From Coprococcus sp. (lineage in GTDB: Bacteria > Bacillota > Clostridia > Lachnospirales > Lachnospiraceae), in the NCBI GenBank assembly GCA_016297325.1, contig JAEDGW010000062.1:1-15804 (forward strand): a stretch of 15,804 nucleotides of DNA. Reading direction: 5' to 3'. The notes beneath the pieces were generated by a model that made no database searches, was not told the origin of the DNA, and saw nothing but the letters and a program-made list of their open reading frames with translations. Positions 14,301-15,804 of this stretch are shown here, in pieces. A program made the position numbers and the translations under genes. How positions within the stretch are numbered: position 1 is the first letter of the stretch; each line of letters opens with the position of its first letter.

Positions 14301-14908
14301 ACAACCATCGGTATGCCGAGCTCCTTTGAAAGCCTCATGACCCCCGCATTGACTGTGGCCTGTTCAGGTATGCCGTGGTCCTGCATCTCAAGGAAATAAT
14401 TGTCCTTTCCGAACACATTCCTGTATCTGATGGCAGTCTCCTTTGCACCCTCATAGTTCCCTTTTCTGAGGTTCACTGCCACTTCACCTGCCAGACAGGC
14501 TGACAGAGCGATGATACCCTCATGATATTTCTCAAGGACTTCCATATCCACCCTTGGCTTGTAGTAGAATCCCTCGGTAAATCCCCTTGTGACTATCTTG
14601 GAGAGGTTATGATATCCCTTGTCATTCTCTGCAAGTAAGACCAGATGATAATACCTGTCATCACCTTTTCCTGCCTCCCTGTCGAATCTTGAACCCGGGC
14701 TCACATACACCTCGCATCCAAGTATCGGCTTTATTCCCTCAGCGTGACAAGCCTCGTAGAATTCTATGACACCGTACATGACTCCGTGATCCGTGATCGC
14801 CAGAGAATCATACCCCAGCTCCTTGGCTCTGTGAACCAGTTCCTTTATCTTAGCTGCTCCGTCCAGCAGACTATATCCGGTATGGACATGCAAATGTGTA
14901 AACTCCAT
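11303..14908 (-). CDS. dnaE: DNA polymerase III alpha subunit
   Basis: DnaE is a C-family replicative polymerase; in Firmicutes it works alongside PolC, especially in primer extension. The 1201 residues have the standard order: PHP domain starting FTHLHVHTGYSLLDG (3-17) with ITDHG near 38-42; the palm with GPGRGSAVGS at 367-376, catalytic Asp409 and Asp411 in PDIDIDF, and Asp562 in KMDFLGL; then NKSHSVAYA in the fingers, a helix-hairpin-helix region (GLSGIKSVG), and an OB fold at about 1015-1095. There is no separate exonuclease domain, unlike PolC. The ATG at 14908 begins at the PHP motif with GGAGG about 6 nt upstream; a reading from 14947 only adds 13 non-conserved residues. It is 65 nt after the DUF5662-like gene. 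Confidence 0.97.
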   Translation of the reverse strand: MEFTHLHVHTGYSLLDGAAKIKELVHRAKELGYDSLAITDHGVMYGVIEFYEACHAEGIKPILGCEVYVSPGSRFDREAGKGDDRYYHLVLLAENDKGYHNLSKIVTRGFTEGFYYKPRVDMEVLEKYHEGIIALSACLAGEVAVNLRKGNYEGAKETAIRYRNVFGKDNYFLEMQDHGIPEQATVNAGVMRLSKELGIPMVVTNDSHYIYAEDWEAHDVLLCIQTNRKVQDENRMRYTGGQYYLKSKEEMAELFPYALEALENTHKIAGRCNVNIVFGEQKVPRFDVPEGYTAEEYLEKLVYEGMEKKYGISFADSENFHEGDKGYEVRSRIDYELSVIKSMGFVDYFLIVWDFIHFAKTHGIAVGPGRGSAVGSVVAYCLDITTIEPLQYNLLFERFLNPERVSMPDIDIDFCYIRRQEVIDYCVKKYGEECVTQIIAYQTMGARNVIRDVGRAMDLPYSLCDALAKAIPAENDMTIDIALKTSKDFQDMYNSSDEIKKLVDIAKKLEGLPRNAGMHAAGVVIGREAIEEYAPLSVGAEGAVVTQFEKNTVEHLGMLKMDFLGLRTATVIQDTVKLIKETTGKDLDIDNIDYDDPNILGLMSQGKTEGMFQLESQGMKNFMMKLKPQSLDDVIAGVALFRPGPMQFIDDYIRGKENRSLVTYDTPELEEILEPTYGCIIYQEQVMQIVMKLAGYTLGRSDLVRRAMAKKKPEEMEKERKNFVYGNKELNVPGCVANGISEDVANKIFDEMTKFAEYAFNKSHSVAYAVLAAQTAYLKYYYPVEFMAALMSSVLDNNGKVAKYISVCRQMGVQILPPDINEGVAKFSISDGKIRYGLSGIKSVGAAVIDRVVQEREKNGPFKDLRDFLTRMPAKDTNKKTVEALIESGAFDGMGANRRQMLMALPAISDAAARERKNRESGQMSLFDFMGDEFAESVQVPYPDVEEYPDTEKLSLEKAVLGVYISGHPLEKFADLMRRTCTAQSTEFVVEEEEGSDEAQEQLESEVQRLRDNEVYVVGGIITDVSVKLTKKNQNMAYVTIEDLYGQIEVTVFPRDFERFRDKLLVDNRVFIKGRASIGEKENKLLLSELMTFEDAANGAAFAGRNTWTPKNRPEAKQSTKQLWVLFEDVAEYTKNESGFISILEEYKGSCPVYVQLKKTRQAKNMGRGFCVDENSGVVAALQMEYGKDRVLIRDVEPGRR

Positions 14909-14973
14909 TACAACCCTCCATTGTGCATATAAGCAGATGCAAAGCACCTGTCCGTCAAACTCTGTTTCCTTTG

Positions 14974-15519
14974 TTATTTGTTGTGCAGGATCTCCCGCCT
15001 TATATAATCAAACGTGTAATCCTCGCCCTTCTCAGCCAGCATATGAAGCATAAGCTCCAAAAGTGCTGCCGACTCAGGGTGCAGCATATCTCTTGACCGT
15101 CCCTTCATGTAATATTCAAGAGGGAACGAATCACTGTACTTATCTCCATTGTAATTCTTGCTTGCAGCTATCCTGTCACAGAACATCTCCACCACATATT
15201 TCTCAGGCATCCTCATTCCTACAAGCTGTCTGTTACTCTTGTCAAGACTGTAGTCTATCCAATACTCAAGATGATGCTTGTTTCTTCCCTTATGATGAAG
15301 CCAGGCACTTGAATATCCCTTATCTTCCCTCTCCGCATCATTCGGGCTTCTGTTTCCCTGATAATACTTCGCACCAACTGAAAATTCCGTCCAGGAATAT
15401 TTCGACAGATCATGAAGCAGTCCCTGCTTGTACAGACCACATTTGAAGCAATTCTTCATGACCATTTTCTTATGCCTGTTTATCGTTTTCAGATGTTTAT
15501 ACCATCCGGGTGCTTCCAT
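14974..15519 (-). CDS. DUF5662-like protein, possible HD-type metal-binding fold
   Basis: I recognise this from memory as similar to the DUF5662 family, whose function is not known to me. The 181-residue soluble protein is rich in histidine and tyrosine. HDLSKYS at 36-42, WLHHKGRNKHH at 73-83 and CDRIAASKNY at 114-123 form a spaced His/Asp pattern like that of HD-domain phosphohydrolases, so a metal-dependent phosphohydrolase is possible but unproven. GGAGGG lies 8 nt before the ATG at 15519. The 65-nt gap to dnaE and shared direction suggest co-transcription. Upstream is a GC-rich hairpin element ending in a T-run, which might limit read-through into it. Confidence 0.8.
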   Translation of the reverse strand: MEAPGWYKHLKTINRHKKMVMKNCFKCGLYKQGLLHDLSKYSWTEFSVGAKYYQGNRSPNDAEREDKGYSSAWLHHKGRNKHHLEYWIDYSLDKSNRQLVGMRMPEKYVVEMFCDRIAASKNYNGDKYSDSFPLEYYMKGRSRDMLHPESAALLELMLHMLAEKGEDYTFDYIRREILHNK

Positions 15520-15550
15520 CTGTCATCCCTCCTTATGAAAAAAATGTGGA

Positions 15551-15643
15551 GCAGACGCATTTGAAGGCGCTGCGCGCGGCGTCTGCGTGCTTCATAATAT
15601 GTCGTCAAGCGCAGCTTGATGACCTGCGCGCACATCAGTGCGC
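15551..15643. repeat. GC-rich element with three adjacent hairpins
   Basis: Three inverted repeats lie side by side. GCAGACGC/GCGTCTGC (15551-15558, 15579-15586) has an inner GCGC/GCGC stem. GTCGTCAAGC/GCTTGATGAC (15601-15610, 15614-15623) has one imperfect pair, which is G-U on plus-strand RNA but C-A on minus-strand RNA. GCGCAC/GTGCGC (15628-15633, 15638-15643) is perfect with a 4-nt loop. The stretch is much richer in GC than its surroundings. An identical 14-nt sequence, CCTTATGAAAAAAA, flanks it at 15531-15544 and 15679-15692. On the minus strand the first stem is followed after 6 nt by seven Ts, so it may also act as a terminator. It could be a dispersed intergenic repeat or a structured RNA. 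Confidence 0.55.
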
Positions 15644-15669
15644 TTCTTCTGTCGGAATCCCCCGCTCAT
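15592..15669 (-). CDS. Possible 25-residue small ORF between tRNA-Thr and the DUF5662-like gene
   Basis: An ATG at 15669 has AAGGGGG six nt upstream and opens a 25-codon frame starting MSGGFRQKKR, ending in TGA. The peptide is basic in the first half and contains no cysteine or membrane segment. The support is the ribosome site and its context, duplicated in front of the next gene (TTTTTTTCATAAGG). Against it, the frame runs through two strong hairpins and is too short for codon statistics. I recognise no family. Confidence 0.25.
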   Translation of the reverse strand: MSGGFRQKKRTDVRAGHQAALDDIL

Positions 15670-15685
15670 GCGTGTCCCCCTTATG

Positions 15686-15715
15686 AAAAAAACTGCCAGC
15701 AAACTTTGCTGGCAG
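15686..15715 (-). terminator. Intrinsic terminator after tRNA-Thr
   Basis: CTGCCAGCAA pairs with TTGCTGGCAG (10 bp, 3-nt loop or slightly opened) and is followed on the minus strand by seven Ts. It starts 14 nt after the tRNA 3' end and is the obvious stop of the tRNA transcript. Confidence 0.93.
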
Positions 15716-15729
15716 CTTTCCGTATATCA

Positions 15730-15802
<73 letters not shown>

Positions 15803-15804
15803 AT

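Overview
The window reads as ordinary chromosome of an anaerobic Gram-positive gut Firmicute, most likely Lachnospiraceae (Coprococcus/Roseburia-like). This is inferred from the strong GGAGG-type ribosome sites, moderate GC with AT-rich spacers, DnaE-type polymerase architecture, a secreted 3D-domain protein, and two uncharacterised families (DUF5662-like, DUF6145-like) that I associate from memory with that family. Every supported gene lies on the minus strand, so transcription runs from high to low coordinates. I see no transposase, phage gene, CRISPR array or gene decay.

High-coordinate end (15804 to 9779). A tRNA-Thr(CGU) with a strong terminator is followed by a GC-rich stretch with three hairpins and a possible 25-codon ORF. 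Then come a DUF5662-like HD-type protein, the DNA polymerase III alpha subunit dnaE, a SpoU-family RNA 2'-O-methyltransferase whose ribosome site is inside the end of dnaE, and an unusual two-OB-fold SSB-like protein.

Lysine and housekeeping block (9729 to 5313). A consensus promoter drives a leader of about 300 nt that folds as a lysine riboswitch plus terminator upstream of dapA. A second terminator separates dapA from dapB, which is followed by a small uncharacterised gene, coaX (type III pantothenate kinase) and dusB (tRNA dihydrouridine synthase). DapA and DapB carry out consecutive steps to lysine and diaminopimelate, so riboswitch control of dapA makes sense as end-product control.

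Cell-wall and threonine genes (5312 to 2453). A gene for an exported 3D-domain protein has a very good sigma-A promoter and WalR-like TGTWAH-N5-TGTWAH boxes around it. Threonine synthase thrC follows, with its promoter starting inside the previous gene's terminator.

Queuosine precursor operon (2373 to 1). A preQ1-I-like riboswitch with a terminator and a competing antiterminator precedes queD, queE, folE and queC (queC is cut by the window edge). Together these four make preQ0 from GTP: FolE, then QueD, QueE and QueC. The riboswitch would shut the operon off when preQ1 is plentiful.

The main interest lies between the genes: two metabolite riboswitches, the GC-rich hairpin element near the tRNA, and the WalR-like boxes. 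I did not find a convincing new defence or mobile system.
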